This document shows, one piece after another, positions 10,336 to 22,073 of a stretch of 64,000 nucleotides of DNA (the first letter of the stretch is position 1; each line of letters begins with the position of its first letter). The notes below the pieces were generated by a model, which was not told the DNA's origin, ran no database searches, and saw only the letters and a program-made list of their open reading frames with translations. Both the position numbers and the translations under genes were made by a program. This DNA is from Miscanthus floridulus (lineage: Eukaryota; Streptophyta; Magnoliopsida; Poales; Poaceae), in the NCBI RefSeq assembly GCF_019320115.1, contig NC_089583.1, forward strand, positions 81,485,928 through 81,549,927. The letters run 5' to 3'.

Positions 10336-11624
10336 CAACAAGGATGAATCACCATGCACATATTCGCGTGATGAAGAGTTTTTCCTATGTACCATGTTAA
10401 AATGCTACTGAATATTCTGATGCACTGCAACTTGCTGGCTGCAAAGAGTCTGTCCTCGGTTAGCTCCTTGCTCATCAGACTGAGGGGTCTGCTGAATGGA
10501 ATGGCTTTTGGATCTGTAACTGGAGTATCCAGGCCATTTATGCTTGGCAAGTGTGTATACTACTCTATGCTGGATTATCCAAATGGGAATGGTTTCTTCC
10601 CTATCCCTACGCTGTAAGGTCTGTTCTTCAGACACAGTTGAAGTTTCATTTTTGCCATCCTATAAATTTCTAACTGCTTTCACTGTTACAATGAATGCAG
10701 GTGGGGGACTTGGGGAGAACAAAATGACCTAAGTTGTTGGATATGCCTATGGAGAGGAGCTAGTAGATGATAAGAGTTTGCACCTGACTTTGGTCTATGA
10801 TTTCTTCATACTGATTGACTTCGACCACATACCGTGCTTTTGTTCATGAGTCTTTGAACACAAGCACACCCAAATTTTGAGGTAGCAAATTTTGCCAACA
10901 TATACTGTGTATATAAAGTAGTTCCAGTACAAGGACAGTGCTAGCTGATCAGGTGATGTCTCGTCCCTCCCCCGGTTCTATCATTGTTACTGTATATAGC
11001 TGTAATTTTAGTCCAATTGTATGACTGTACAGCCGAATTTACTGAGGTTTACAAGGAAAATCGCCAGGCATTAAACCTGCAATGCTTTTGGCTAGGTTCT
11101 CATTCTGAAAGTCATGTCTTCCGTGTCAGCATAATCCTGTATAACCTCTTTTCGTACTTCATAATGCGCATCTTAGATCTATTCGTCTGGGCAACTGTAA
11201 ATTCTGTAATATTGGCAAGAAATATGAATGAGGAGATGTCGCTTCCAGTTAACGTGGGAATTTCAATAAAACTTTACATGAACTGTACAGCTAATTCCTT
11301 CAAGTTTTTGCTGGAATTATACAAAGTAATAATTGCTTGGTTTGGATTTGAGAGCTGCTCTTCAAAGTCTCAGTGACATCGATTTTTCCGCAAGCCGGCA
11401 GTGGCGTCAATGCGTGGCCAAAACTGTGGCTCACAGCCTCGGGACGGTCACAGGCCCACGGCGCAGAAACAGGCTTCCCTCGTCCACGGCAGAAACGCCC
11501 GGCCACGCCGCGGCCCTCGTGGCCAAATCGTCAGCTCGTCTTCGACTGTTCGTTTCAGGCTTTCAGCTGCGCCTGCCCGCCTCACCTCACCGGCTCACCG
11601 TGCTTCACCTGCTCCCTTCCATCC
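10336..11624. other. 3' UTR and intergenic region between two same-strand genes
   Basis: The region holds the rest of the EMB8-like 3' UTR and the upstream region and 5' UTR of the DUF1350 gene. Base composition turns GC-rich at about 11,400, as is usual at a grass gene start. The long open frames in 11,333-11,900 outside the called CDS are by-products of that GC-richness. No further gene is recognised. Confidence 0.6.
11265..11270 (+). terminator. candidate polyadenylation signal
   Basis: An AATAAA hexamer lies between the two genes, about 1.16 kb after the EMB8-like stop codon. Plant signals are loose, so this is only a candidate end for that transcript. Confidence 0.3.
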
Positions 11625-14600
11625 ATGGCTGCGGCTCACCTCTTCTGCTCCGCACCGGCCGCCTCTCCCGCCGCGAACCCCCGCCCCCATCCTACCCGTG
11701 GCCGTCACGCCCACCGGGCCATACCATCGAGAGGCTTCTTCCCCTGCCGCGCGTCGCTCAGCCCCGACGGCTCGCTGGCCGTGCTCGGGCCCCCCAGTCC
11801 CAGGACGGCGCCACCGATGAGGAAACCGTACCTGCGGGAGCACTCCTGCCTCATCTTCCCGTCCCCGCACGGCCGACGCCCTCTGGCGGTCATCAAGTTC
11901 CTCGGCGGCGCCTTCATCGGCGCCGTCCCCGAGGTCACCTACGGGTAAGTTCGTTAGCGCGTGGGTTCAAGGATTCCATCCGTTCCGCGGTCGGTCACAC
12001 TTGAACGCAAAAACGTGTTCATTGACATTCGGTTGGACTCGCACTGGTGCGCTTGGCTCATCGCGCGGTTGGTTGCTCGCAGCTACCTGCTGGAGCTCCT
12101 GGCGCGGGAGGGCTTTCTGGTCGTGTGCGTGCCGTACAACGTCACCTTCAACCACGAGGCCGCCGCGCGAGAGGTCTTCCAGAGGTTCCATGCCTGCTAC
12201 GACGCGCTCCTCGCATCGGGGCTCCCGGAGGCCGGCCTCAGCGCCCGGGACATCGCGGAGCTCCCACTCTACTCTGTCGGCCACAGGTGATTTCGGCGAG
12301 GAATGTCGCACGCCACTTGTTCGATGATTTGACACGGAGGAAGCCTCGAGCTCTGTTTTGTTGATGTCTTGTATTCTGCTCATTTAATTGTGCTGTTGTG
12401 ATGGTCTGCAGCAACGGGGCACTGCTTCAGCTGCTGGTGGGAAGCTACTTCTCTGAAAAGATACCAAAGGTCCGCTGATGTTTCGTTGATGAGAAATCTG
12501 TCTGCAAAGTTTCAGTTTGATTTAATAATTCAGTAGAACTAGTAAAAGAAAAGCTTTGTGTTCCTTAAAATTGCATATAATCTGATATACTTCTGACCAC
12601 CAAGTGGTTTTGGTCTTATTTCTCTGTTGGGTTATCCTCATTTTAGGCCAACGCCATTGTCTCATTCAACAATAGGCCGGCTTCGGAGGCTGTGCCTTAC
12701 TTTGAACAGGTATTAGTCTGGGCTTCATTACCTTATGGTTAATGGTTGTGCCTTTTTCTGTTTCACGACTTAATGTTTCCCTGCATAAGAGTAGCAAATT
12801 GCAGATGCTGACTAGCAAGCATAGAAAGGAGTAAACTTATGTATGGATCAGTAGAGGAATTAATATTGAACTTTCTAATTAACTTTGACTAGGAGAAAAT
12901 CTGGACCTAAAATTAGTTTGTAGGGATACAAGTTGCTGGTTCAATTCTTCTTGCTAGTTAGTAATACCTGAAAAGCAAGGAAAGAGGGTGTTGACTGTAG
13001 GCTAACTGAGTGTCAGTGTGGGGTTTTCAACAATATATTTTTTTGCTCGAACAACGCAGGAGAGCTGCGTGTCATTTCATTAAGAAGAAGAAAGAAACAG
13101 AAGGCCGGCAGGAACCGGCCCAAGTACAAAAAACTCCCCCCCCCCCCCCCCACCCACACACACACACACACACCGCCAACAGGAACCAAACTCTTACAGA
13201 AAAAAATAAAAGAGGCAACAACTAAAACCCTGATCAACCTAGACACAACCTAAGCGGCCAAGGATAGCGACCAGGCAAGGAGCTCTTGGAGTTTAGAAGC
13301 TCCAGCCAACCCCCAAAAACTGCATTCATCAGCTATCACTTGGAGCAGATCTGGAATGCTAGGCCTAGCGTGCTCGAAAATACAAGAGTTCCTGTGTTTC
13401 CAGGTTTCCCAAGCTACCAGAATAACTAAAGAGTTGAACCCCTTTTGCAAATCTTTTGGAATAAGCCGAAGACCTTTCCTCCACCAGCTAGAGAATTTGG
13501 TGTCTGACGTTGAGGGCACTAGAGCAGGTAGATGTAGGGCTTGGAGAATTGAAAACCAAATCTGCCTGGTGAAGACACAGCCCACAAGGATGTGCTGTAT
13601 GGTTTCTTCCTCCTGATCACAAAAAGGACAAGCCTCCGAGTGGAGCAAGCCACTTTTAGCAAGTCGGTCTGCCGTCCAACATCGATTGTTGATAGCCAAC
13701 CAAATGAAGAACTTGCACCGGAGTGGAGCCCAACTCTTCCAAATCTTTTTCCCTGGTGCAAATTTGATGGTCCCAACAAAGAAAGCAGCATACGCTGATT
13801 TGCTGGTGTATGTACCTGACTGAGTTAATTCCCATCTAAACTGATCAGGTACATCCTGCTGCAAGGTCAAGCCCTCCACTAGATCCCAAATATTGAGATA
13901 ATCTTCCAAGACTTGGACAGTACGTGCCCCTTTGATATCTGCCACCCATCTCCGATTATTTAGAGCCTCAGCTACTGTCCTTCTATTGAGTGACCTTTTG
14001 GGAATAGCTTTGATCAAATTTGGGGCTAGTTCATTAATGGTTCTGCCGTTCAGCCACCTGTCCTTCCAGAATAAAATTGATTCCCCATTACCAACAACAC
14101 AGTCAACCGCCAAGCGAAATATTGCTTCTGCGCACTGAGGAATTTGAACCTGAAAACCAGCCCAAGGTCTTGAGGGATCTGTTTTTTGGGCCCAAAGCCA
14201 AGTTTTTCAAGATTATGGATCCCCAAGCCACCATACTCAAGCGGGCGTTGTAACAACTATATAATGTGTTTGTGTGAGTAGTGGACAGTTGAGTATCTAA
14301 AATTTGATGCCCTTCTTTTTCTCTCAAACATGTAGGAGGGTATCACATCATTGCATTAAGAAGAGAGAGAGAGAGAGAGAGAGGTCCGAACAAAAACAAA
14401 CCAATAAAAACACATGGCACTCATTCAAACCGCACAAGAAAATAAGCACACAAACACTAACTTCAAGTTTTCAGACGTGCCACAGTAACATTGTAGTCAA
14501 CCCAACAACAGAGCTCACTAAGACCCTAACACCACCAAAAGAGCCCAGGCACCCCTGCATCTCTCGATAGCTGAAATTTCTCCATGGCCTTGTGCAGATT

Positions 14601-17600
14601 TTTTGCATACTTGGAGTACCTCCATTGAACACACAATCGTTCCAGTGTTTCCATAACAGCCTTGCCCCAAGAAATCAAGAATCACTAGTGAGTTAAAGCT
14701 ATTCGTCAACTATTTGTCTGATCTCCTGGAATGACCTTTTCTAACAATCACTGAAAGCGGTCTCATCACCCCAAGGTGAGATGCCTGGTAAGCCAATCAT
14801 CTGGGATAAATAATAGAACCATAACTGACATGCAAACACGCAAAAGACCAAGATGTGTGTTATCATTTCGTTCTCATGATCACAGAGTAGACAAGCAGCT
14901 GGATGTGACACCCCCCGTACAGGCCAATCTGTGTGCTGTCTAGCAGCGTTCCTGTTCACAAAGTAGATAAGCAGTTGGATGTGGTAGCCCCCTACGGCCC
15001 AATCCATTTGCTGTCCAGTGTCCAGAAGCATTTGTGTACTGCGAGCCATATGAAGAACAGGCAGCATCTTGGCACCCAAGTTTTCCAAGTATATACTGCT
15101 CAGGAATACCATGCGGTATGCTTACTTTGCTGTGTATTATCCAAATGCTGAAAGTCTGCAGCAATGCTTGTCCTGTAGGTCAGTTTTTTTTTTTAAGACA
15201 ACCTGTGATAAAGCACCTCTAATATTCTGAATCAATTTGTTGTCAAGCATAGCTTCCTGCACAGTTGCCTATTGATGATTCATTTGTAAATGCAAGCAAT
15301 GAGGTTAGGAGCTAGAACCGCGATATCCTTTCCTTGCACTCACAGGCATCTATCACCCCAGAGTAAAGTGGCACCAATACTGAGGCCAGCATCTAATTGA
15401 TAAGAGGGACTTGACATCTCAAGATGAGCCACTGCATGGAACTATTCACGCTACATTTGGATTTTGAGTTGTAATAAATACAAGAGTAAAATGCATTCTT
15501 AGGTCCTCTAACTTTTCTTTGTGTGTCATTTAGGTCCCACACTTTCAAAATGCTATTTTTAGGTCCCAGAGTGTGTCAATTAGGTCCAAATAGACCCGAT
15601 CTACTCCTCAATCTTGACCATGGTAGGAACTTGATGGCAAAGCAATCGTTCGCCTACCTCTTTCGTCTAAAAAGCACTAATTTTTGGCCTTGTCGTCACC
15701 ACTACTGATGACGTCATGGCTTTTGATGTGGACGATGATGAAGGCATGGGTTAGGGATGATGAGTTGGCGATTGTGGTGCGATGCCACACTAGATCAGAA
15801 TGCAAAAGAGGGGGAGAGCATGGAGATGGAGGTAGAAGAGAGAGGGAGAGCATGTAGATGGAGTGCTAGAGACCAATATGTGGGTTGGTTGGAGCTTGTT
15901 TGGACCTAGATGACACATTGTCACAATTTCAAGGACCTAAAACTGAAGTTTTGAGAGTTTTTGACCTAGATGACACCATAAGACAAATTCGGGTACCTGA
16001 AAATGCATTTTGAGAGTTCGGGGACCTGAGTGACACCACGAGACAAGTTTAAGGACCGTTCGTGCATTTTACTCTTAAGAAAATGCCTTCAAGGATGCAA
16101 AAAACAGATAATGGACACAGCCGAGTGGTTGTTTTGCATTCATTGCATAATTGAGCTATACTAACCTGTTTATATTGACATCCAGTATCACCGAATGGTT
16201 GATGGCTAATTGTCCTGGTTCGGATCAGAGCCTTGTGGACAACAGATTGTCTTAACATTGTAGAATGCTAAATAATATTCTAGATTGGCTAGGCAACCCA
16301 TGCTCATGTGTCTAACCTGGCTTCATACTGTGCATACTGTGCATATGTAGAATGTAGATGTTCTCTGATATTGTACTGCAGCCACTACTGTCATGTGTTT
16401 TGTTTGTCCAATGTTTTCTATGGAGGGCGTTGCCACTATCAACCAAAAAAAGGGTAAACAAAATGCTGAAATTGCAATTGGCTATATGTATGATGTGTTC
16501 AGTCAGCTAATCTATTGTGAAGTCAATGGGAGCGAAAATTCAGGATCAGTTACTTTGGTTCAGAAATGAGCATAGAAAATGCATCATGGGCCTTCATAAC
16601 ACTTTGTTGGAATAAGAAAGTGTTAGTTGTATCTGAGGAACATATGTGATGCTACTCAATACTTCTTTTCTAAGCTTCCAACAAACAATTTGCATTTGGA
16701 GCTGATTTCAGTCTAAAATGTGAAACGCTGCCTTATGCTCTTTCCTACTGGCCTTTGGACGTTATTCTCTCTTAATAGTATGTTTGTTTTATGCAGATAG
16801 GGCCCCTTTTTAGTCAACTGATGCCTATGATGGAGGCCTCGCCTGTTTACTCGGTGGCCAGAAATGCATCAGGTGATTGTTGGGTTACAACTTAGCTGCT
16901 CATGTTATCTGTCATCTATCCAGTGGCAGAGGATCATTGAGACCAAAGGGGGCCATGGCCACCCCTGATTTCGATTGTTTCTTAAGAGTAATATTGAGCA
17001 GTAAATGTTGAAAATCTATGTGGATTAGCACTAATGGCCCCTCTTGGCCCCTCCTAACTTTAACGTGAAGCTCCACCACTGCATCTATCTATTCAATAAA
17101 TTTGTTTTGGCTGAAAGAGCCATAACAAACTTATGCTTTATCACAAGCTTTCCATTATGGATCCATTGAGCAAGCAACCTGATCACCCCGTCTAGTGTTG
17201 ACGGTTTGCTCTTAATTATAGTTTGTAGCTTCTGGAGTTCAGTGCTTCATGATATCGTGTTGCTGCTGCCACACACAATAACATATATAACTTTCTGACA
17301 TGGTAAAAGTGTGCACTGTTGTCTGCTGAAATTTGTAAAATGAAAGAACAAAACAAGGGTATGAACTTTTGCTTGACATGCTTCATGTTCTGTTTTAAAA
17401 AGATGTGATGTCATGACTTTAGGAGATGCATGGAAGGCTCTGTTTGATTTAGCTGGAGGTTTTTTACGTGAGTATGATCAAGAAGCTATGGTATCCCTGA
17501 GCAAATTTGTCGATCAGTTACCATCGGTAATGAATCAGGTACTGTATGAAATTATGCTTGTCTATTGGAATTTCTTTTAGATTAGAAAGTAGCACGTCTA

Positions 17601-18486
17601 TTTTTTTCATTTAACTGTCTTCAGTACAGGCTCAAAAAAAAAAAAAAACTGTCTTCAGTACATCCATGTCCTCTGCTAGACTTATAGTGACCTTCAGGCT
17701 TCAGTGCATCTGTGTCATGATGGTAGCTGTTTCCCATATTATTTGCAGGTTACAGAAGGTGTGTCTGAATTCAAACCAACACCACCTGAAAACCGTGAAT
17801 TCTGCAAGAATTCCTACAGCGTACCCAATACATTATTGGTACTGATGAACTTGCATCTATCCGATCCAACCTCTAGCTGTTCTGGTTTACTGTTTTTTTT
17901 TTTTTGGTCTCGTAGGTCAAATTCAGCGTAGATGCTATTGATGATACAGACATAGTTGAAGACGTCCTGAGATCCCGCGTTGACTCAATCGGTGGACAAA
18001 TAAAGAAGGTCATACTGTCAGGAACACATCTAACTCCATGTATACAGGTGATGTGTCATACTTTTCATTCACGCATTGTATTGACAGAATGGGTACTTAA
18101 AGGAATTCTGAAACATATGTGCAAGTGCATCACCTTATTTCATTCACCACAATAATAGTCTCTAGTCTCTACTTGACAGCACTAGAATGTAAGTAAGCAA
18201 GATGATGTTATTTTAGGGTTTCACCACCATTTAGTATGCTCGAAATCACTGCTTCACACTACAGAGAATTTAGTGCTCTTACCTTGTTTACCATTTCAGA
18301 AAATTGTTAATTCATATGTTTCAGCCGTGTCAGGCACTCACCTTTGCTGTGTTACAGGATGTCAAATGGCAAGTTGGTTCAGAATACACTCCAGCAGATG
18401 CCATTGCACAAGGATTGAAATCATTGGCTCTCAATGAAACAAGAGTCCTCTCAAGAACTATTGCTGATTGGTTTACATCCCTCTAA
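11625..18486 (+). CDS. DUF1350 family protein, plastid-targeted, alpha/beta-hydrolase-like
   Basis: Nine exons, 11625-11944, 12083-12286, 12412-12469, 12647-12709, 16797-16872, 17423-17538, 17749-17838, 17916-18047 and 18358-18486, join in phase to 395 codons plus TAA. The ATG in CCATCCATGG is the first that leads into the family sequence. Residues 1-45 are rich in Ala, Pro, Arg and Ser with few acids, like a chloroplast transit peptide. The core starts at AVIKFLGGAFIGAVPEVTYG. GHSNG (Ser175) resembles a nucleophile elbow and is completed across the exon 2/3 junction. Asp315-Asp321 and His347 (SGTHLTP) are candidates for the rest of a triad. DUF1350 proteins occur in plants and cyanobacteria and lack an assigned reaction as far as I know. 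The gene looks intact despite a 4.1-kb fourth intron filled with transposon remains. Confidence 0.93.
13038..14253 (-). mobile_element. 5'-truncated L1-type LINE, 3' end with zf-RVT domain
   Basis: The minus-strand frame 14113-13250 (287 aa) is the C-terminal part of a plant non-LTR polymerase. It has the zf-RVT region (WAPLRCKFFIWLAINNRCWT, then CPFCDQEEETIQHILVGC) and the FNSLVILVAWETWKHRN block. A second frame at 14256-14050 (RPLEYGGLGIHNLEKLG) carries the preceding block, so the copy has at least one frameshift. The 3' end faces left and ends at a T run (A tail on the minus strand) near 13038. Imperfect 10-bp repeats, CAACAATATA (13028-13037) and CAACTATATA (14254-14263), may be the target duplication. 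It lies in intron 4 of the DUF1350 gene, antisense to it. Confidence 0.82.
13133..13172. repeat. C-run and (CA)n microsatellite
   Basis: A run of C followed by CA repeats lies in the 3' untranslated part of the LINE fragment. Confidence 0.9.
14315..15160 (-). mobile_element. second L1-type LINE 3' fragment with internal duplication
   Basis: On the minus strand, 15164-14741 shows the same family of zf-RVT residues (HPAACLLCDHENEMITHILV, FACQLWFYYL) with stops and frame changes. It is more decayed than the neighbouring LINE. A segment of roughly 68 bp around 14881-14949 is repeated at 14954-15022, so the Cys-containing block occurs twice. A (GA)n tract starts at about 14361 near the 3' end. 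Both fragments share the tail motif GCATTAAGAAG/TTCATTAAGAAG, which supports a common family. Confidence 0.7.
15482..16076. mobile_element. non-autonomous TIR element (~595 bp) with subterminal repeats
   Basis: The outermost 14 bp, AAGAGTAAAATGCA at 15482-15495, are repeated perfectly in inverted orientation at 16063-16076. Inside both ends are several degenerate copies of a motif of the type GGACCTAAATGACACC, inverted between the two sides. No coding region is recognised. The class (Mutator-like or other) and target duplication are unclear. It lies in intron 4 of the DUF1350 gene. Confidence 0.75.
16077..16796. other. remaining 3' part of DUF1350 intron 4
   Basis: This is AT-rich intronic sequence up to the acceptor ATGCAG at 16796. 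No transposon end or coding similarity is seen. Confidence 0.55.
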
Positions 18487-19598
18487 ATTTTGAGTTACTC
18501 AATACATCTGTTGAAGTTCGGAGTTCTTACAAAGGTATGTACTACTATTGCAATAGTTCATCATTGTTGATCCAATTTACAGTTACAAAATTCCAAAGTT
18601 TTGTTAATTTGCTTGATGAGTACATCTGGGACAAACCAATTGCATCACTCATCCAGTTGTATTTTGGAAATTGCTTTACCTAAGTCAAATCTTGGAGAAT
18701 TCTATGTACAATGAATTTTATAGTTTTGTTTACATCCAACTAACTTTGACGCATTCGCATACATCAGGAATGCCATTATCAGTTCCCAACTTCCCCATTT
18801 TGCTGATGCAGTCCACAATTATAACGAGATGTAAGGATACAATGTACTATTTTGTATGGTACATAAGAGCAGTGCATTTGGGCTGTGCTGAGTTGGTCAT
18901 GCTCACCCACAGGCCCTAGCCGTACTACAAATATCTGATCAAGATTGGGGGGTTTAGGGCCTACTTGGATTGTAGTTGCAGGCTATACAAAGCATCGAAC
19001 CCAAAGTCCAAGAAGCATGATCCTGTTTGATGTACGGTGCCAGCAAAGCCAAGTTGGCCAATTGCTCCTGCTGCACGCAGACAAGCCCAGGTTTCTGCAG
19101 GCTGGCGAAAATAAAGGCGTGTGATAGGAAATCTGGAAATGTGTATATATTATTACCACATTGTGATCCCGCGGTATAGGCGTATAGCTCAAATACATTT
19201 GGACGGTTTGGGGTATTTCATTGCTCTACTGGCAGTTGTTTCTGTATTGTGCATGTCTGTTGCAAGAAGACCTGGATGCTGCTGACCTGGGAACTGATTG
19301 ATATCGCTGACGCTTCCTGTTCTTGCAAGAATGTACAAGTAGAACCCCCCGTATGCTTCAGGAATTACACGAGGTTAACAACTGTAATCAGCTTGGGATT
19401 TTCTTTCTACAGCATCACTGCAGTTATTAGATGTGTAAGCTCTGCAAATGGGACCACCGTCTAGTCAGTTGTAAACCGACCAAATCTGCAGAGAAATCAG
19501 GCCAGTGCAGGACATGCTGGGATTGATTGGTACCCCCGATCCAATCAGACAGCCAGAATACAGCGCTTTCTTTTGCTATGGGGTCACTTCATAGAATA
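18487..19598. other. 3' UTR and downstream flank of the DUF1350 gene
   Basis: The transcript end is probably within the first few hundred bases, but no strong AATAAA lies there. No other gene or element is recognised up to the first MITE. Confidence 0.5.
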
Positions 19599-19798
19599 GT
19601 TGTTTAGTTGCGTGAAATTTAGGAATTTAGTTACGTAGTGTTTAATCATAGACTAATTAGGCTTAAAATGTTCGTCTCACGATTTTTAATCAAACTGTAC
19701 AATTAGTTTTTTTTTTCGTCCACGTTTAATGCTCTATGCACGTATCGCAAGATTCGATGTGATGGCTACTGTAGCACTTTTTGGAACTAAACAAGGCT
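19599..19798. mobile_element. MITE of the TTGTTTAGTTCC-terminus grass family, copy 1
   Basis: The left end TTGTTTAGTTGC pairs with the right end GGAACTAAACAAGGC. The interior contains the AATCATAGACTAATTAGGC and AACTAATTGTACAG-type blocks (the latter inverted) that recur in many grass genomes. The left terminus has diverged. Confidence 0.7.
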
Positions 19799-19836
19799 TA
19801 ACTACATTTTGCGAAATCCATAGCACCTTAATATCA

Positions 19837-20066
19837 GGGCGTGTTTAGATCTAAAAAAGTTTGGGTTTGGCTACTGTAGCAGTTTCGTTTTTATTTGGTA
19901 ATTAGTGTCTAATTATGGACTAATTAAGTTTAAAAGTTTCGTCTCGTAATTTTTTATTCAACTGTGCAATTAGTTTTTTTTTATCTACATTTAGTATTCT
20001 ATGCATGTGCCGCAAGATTTGATGGGATGAGTACTGCTTAAAAATTTTTGGGAACTAAACAGACCC
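19837..20066. mobile_element. MITE of the same family, copy 2
   Basis: The ends GGGCGTGTTTAGATC and GGAACTAAACAGACCC are inverted partners. The interior blocks match copy 1 (GACTAATTAAG, GTGCAATTAGTT, GCCGCAAGATT). TCA flanks both sides and may be a 3-bp target duplication. The two copies lie head to tail 38 bp apart. Confidence 0.75.
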
Positions 20067-20258
20067 TCAATGTCGAGCTTGTCGACCATGAAGAGCCGCA
20101 GAGGTTCTGTCCTAGTCCTAGCCTCCCTGCATGTCATGTCGCCGTATGCGGCCGACGCACGGAGGGCGGAGGCGGCCGCCTGCGGGGATGCCATTTTCCG
20201 TGCCGGATCCCCGCAGCTAGCTGCAGCCGGCTGTCTGCAGGTGAGCAAATAAATGCAG

Positions 20259-20379
20259 GTTGTTCGTTTGGCTGTGGCTTGTCGTAAACGGAGTAGGAAT
20301 AGTTTTTTTCTCTTACGTAAACCAACCAGCAGTAATTCTTCACGAACCAGCAACGATATGAACCAGCTAACCGAACAGG
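20259..20379. mobile_element. short MITE with GTTCGTTTGGCTG / CAGCTAACCGAAC ends
   Basis: The left end GGTTGTTCGTTTGGCTG and right end CCAGCTAACCGAACAGG are imperfect inverted repeats, and the interior (TTCTTCACGAACCAGCAACG) recalls a common grass MITE. TGCA occurs on both sides. Confidence 0.6.
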
Positions 20380-20476
20380 CTGCATCTAGTAATGGGCGGG
20401 CGCGCAGGCATGGGGCAGACTGATCATGAGATACGCTGGTGATTTCGCACCGTCGGGTCATACTCAAAACTAGGTA

Positions 20477-20708
20477 CTTCCTCCGTTTCAAATTATAATT
20501 CATTACTTTTTTGATCTCAAGTTTGTCCACTCGTTTTATTCAAAAAATTTGTACAAACATAGTTAAATTTAAGTTATTTTTGAAGAACTTTTGTTAATAA
20601 AGCAAGCCATAGCAAAAGAAGTGATATTTAGCACAAATTTTTGAATAAGACAAGTGATCAAACCGAGGATAAAAAAGTTAAACGAACTATAATTTGGAAC
20701 GGATTTAG
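20477..20708. mobile_element. Stowaway-like MITE
   Basis: The ends CTTCCTCCGTTTCAAATTATA and TATAATTTGGAACGGATTTAG are inverted repeats of the Stowaway CTCCCTCCGT type. TA dinucleotides flank the element at 20475-20476 and 20709-20710. No coding content, as expected. Confidence 0.8.
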
Positions 20709-20710
20709 TA

Positions 20711-21823
20711 GATGACATGACATGCATGTGCACGCGTTCATACCTACGTTGGACGTTCGGAACCGGCTTACGCTTCCCTCGCCGGCGGCAGTGTAGGCAA
20801 AGGTAAGCCAATTTCATATACATACACTGTCGGCTCCATCATCATAATCTATCTATCGACTATCGTCGTCTATGTCGTCCACATCACCACACGCAAGGCA
20901 TGCATGAGCAGCTAATTAAACCTGATTCATGTAGCCGAACTCCCACAGCCCCACACCTCTTTTGGCAAAACAATCTGACGAAGGAAGTGGAAGATGCAAT
21001 ACTGACTGCATTGCCTGGTACAAAGCAGCTATCAATAACTAGCTCGACCGAGCTTTACAAAGCACGCTGCACACTGCAGCACTTGCCGATGAACCCAAAA
21101 CGGGGAAAACATGGGATCAGACGATATACGTATATCCTACTAGCCCCAGCAGCAATCTAGCGTTGCACGTACTCGTATACAGTACGTGCTGCCGTTCAAC
21201 GACAAAACATTGACCACTGTTCGTGGCGTAACGCTACCGCCGGTGGTGTACGTGTCTTGCATGTTCCCCTGTCGAGCGAATCCGATGCAAAGCTTATTCA
21301 TAGCGAGGGCGACTAAACGTGGACGGCTTCATTCATTTGTCGTCACACACGTTGGTGCAGCAATCGGCCAATCGAGATGCTTCTCTCTTGATCGATCGAT
21401 CGGCCGGCGATGAGCTGGCGTGCCTGTGACGGCGGCGTACGTCGTCGTGTACGTCGTGTCGTCTTCTTATCTCGCGCTCTTCTCCGGCTGCCTGCCAAAG
21501 GTGACCCGACAATGGCACATTGTACGCCCACTCCGTGCTGCCTTAACGACGCATACTCCCTCCATCCGAAAAAAAACGCCACCGTAGAGTTTAAATTTTG
21601 TCAAAAAAAAACGCTAACGTCTGACCACTGGCAGCACCTGCACAAAGTTTCCATCCATTTGCCGTAAATAAGAAACCAACTGTCGTACACGTGGAGGCCT
21701 TCTCCTCCACTCGTTCCCATCTTCCAGAAGACTCCTGTAGAGGCTCCTTCCCAGCGAACGTTCTTTCCCCATCCATCAAATAACCGATGCAGAGCCCGGG
21801 CTGGGATGCGGACAAGCGGTGGG
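20711..21823. other. intergenic sequence, no gene recognised
   Basis: Nothing coding is recognised. At 21553-21610 a sequence starting TACTCCCTCCATCCG looks like one Stowaway-type terminus without a clear partner. Several short open frames at 20,900-21,670 have no recognisable content. Confidence 0.5.
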
Positions 21824-22073
21824 GATTTTTTTTTTAATTTTAACCTTTTTTTTAATATAATTTTAAATCTAACACTGTCGTTTTTTTTAAACTAACACTT
21901 TTGGTCGTACCTATTGTCCTGGCGCGGCCAAATGCTTGTGCCACGCCATGCATTGTGGCGCGGCACAGGGCTGACGTGGCGCGGGCCGGCCGGGGGGGCC
22001 ACTGACGTGGCGAGTCCTGCCGCGCCACCGACCATGGCGCGGCAGTGCCGCGCCCTGATCTGTGGCGCGGCAG
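21824..22073. repeat. left terminal inverted repeat of the PMD element
   Basis: An AT-rich outer ~80 bp is followed by a GC-rich part with many copies of TGGCGCGGC and its complement. It pairs with 25892-26136. Confidence 0.85.

Noticed and set aside
11333..12383. Several alternative long frames overlapping the DUF1350 first exons
   Set aside because: The in-phase spliced frame matches the DUF1350 family across nine exons; the others are GC-driven shadows.
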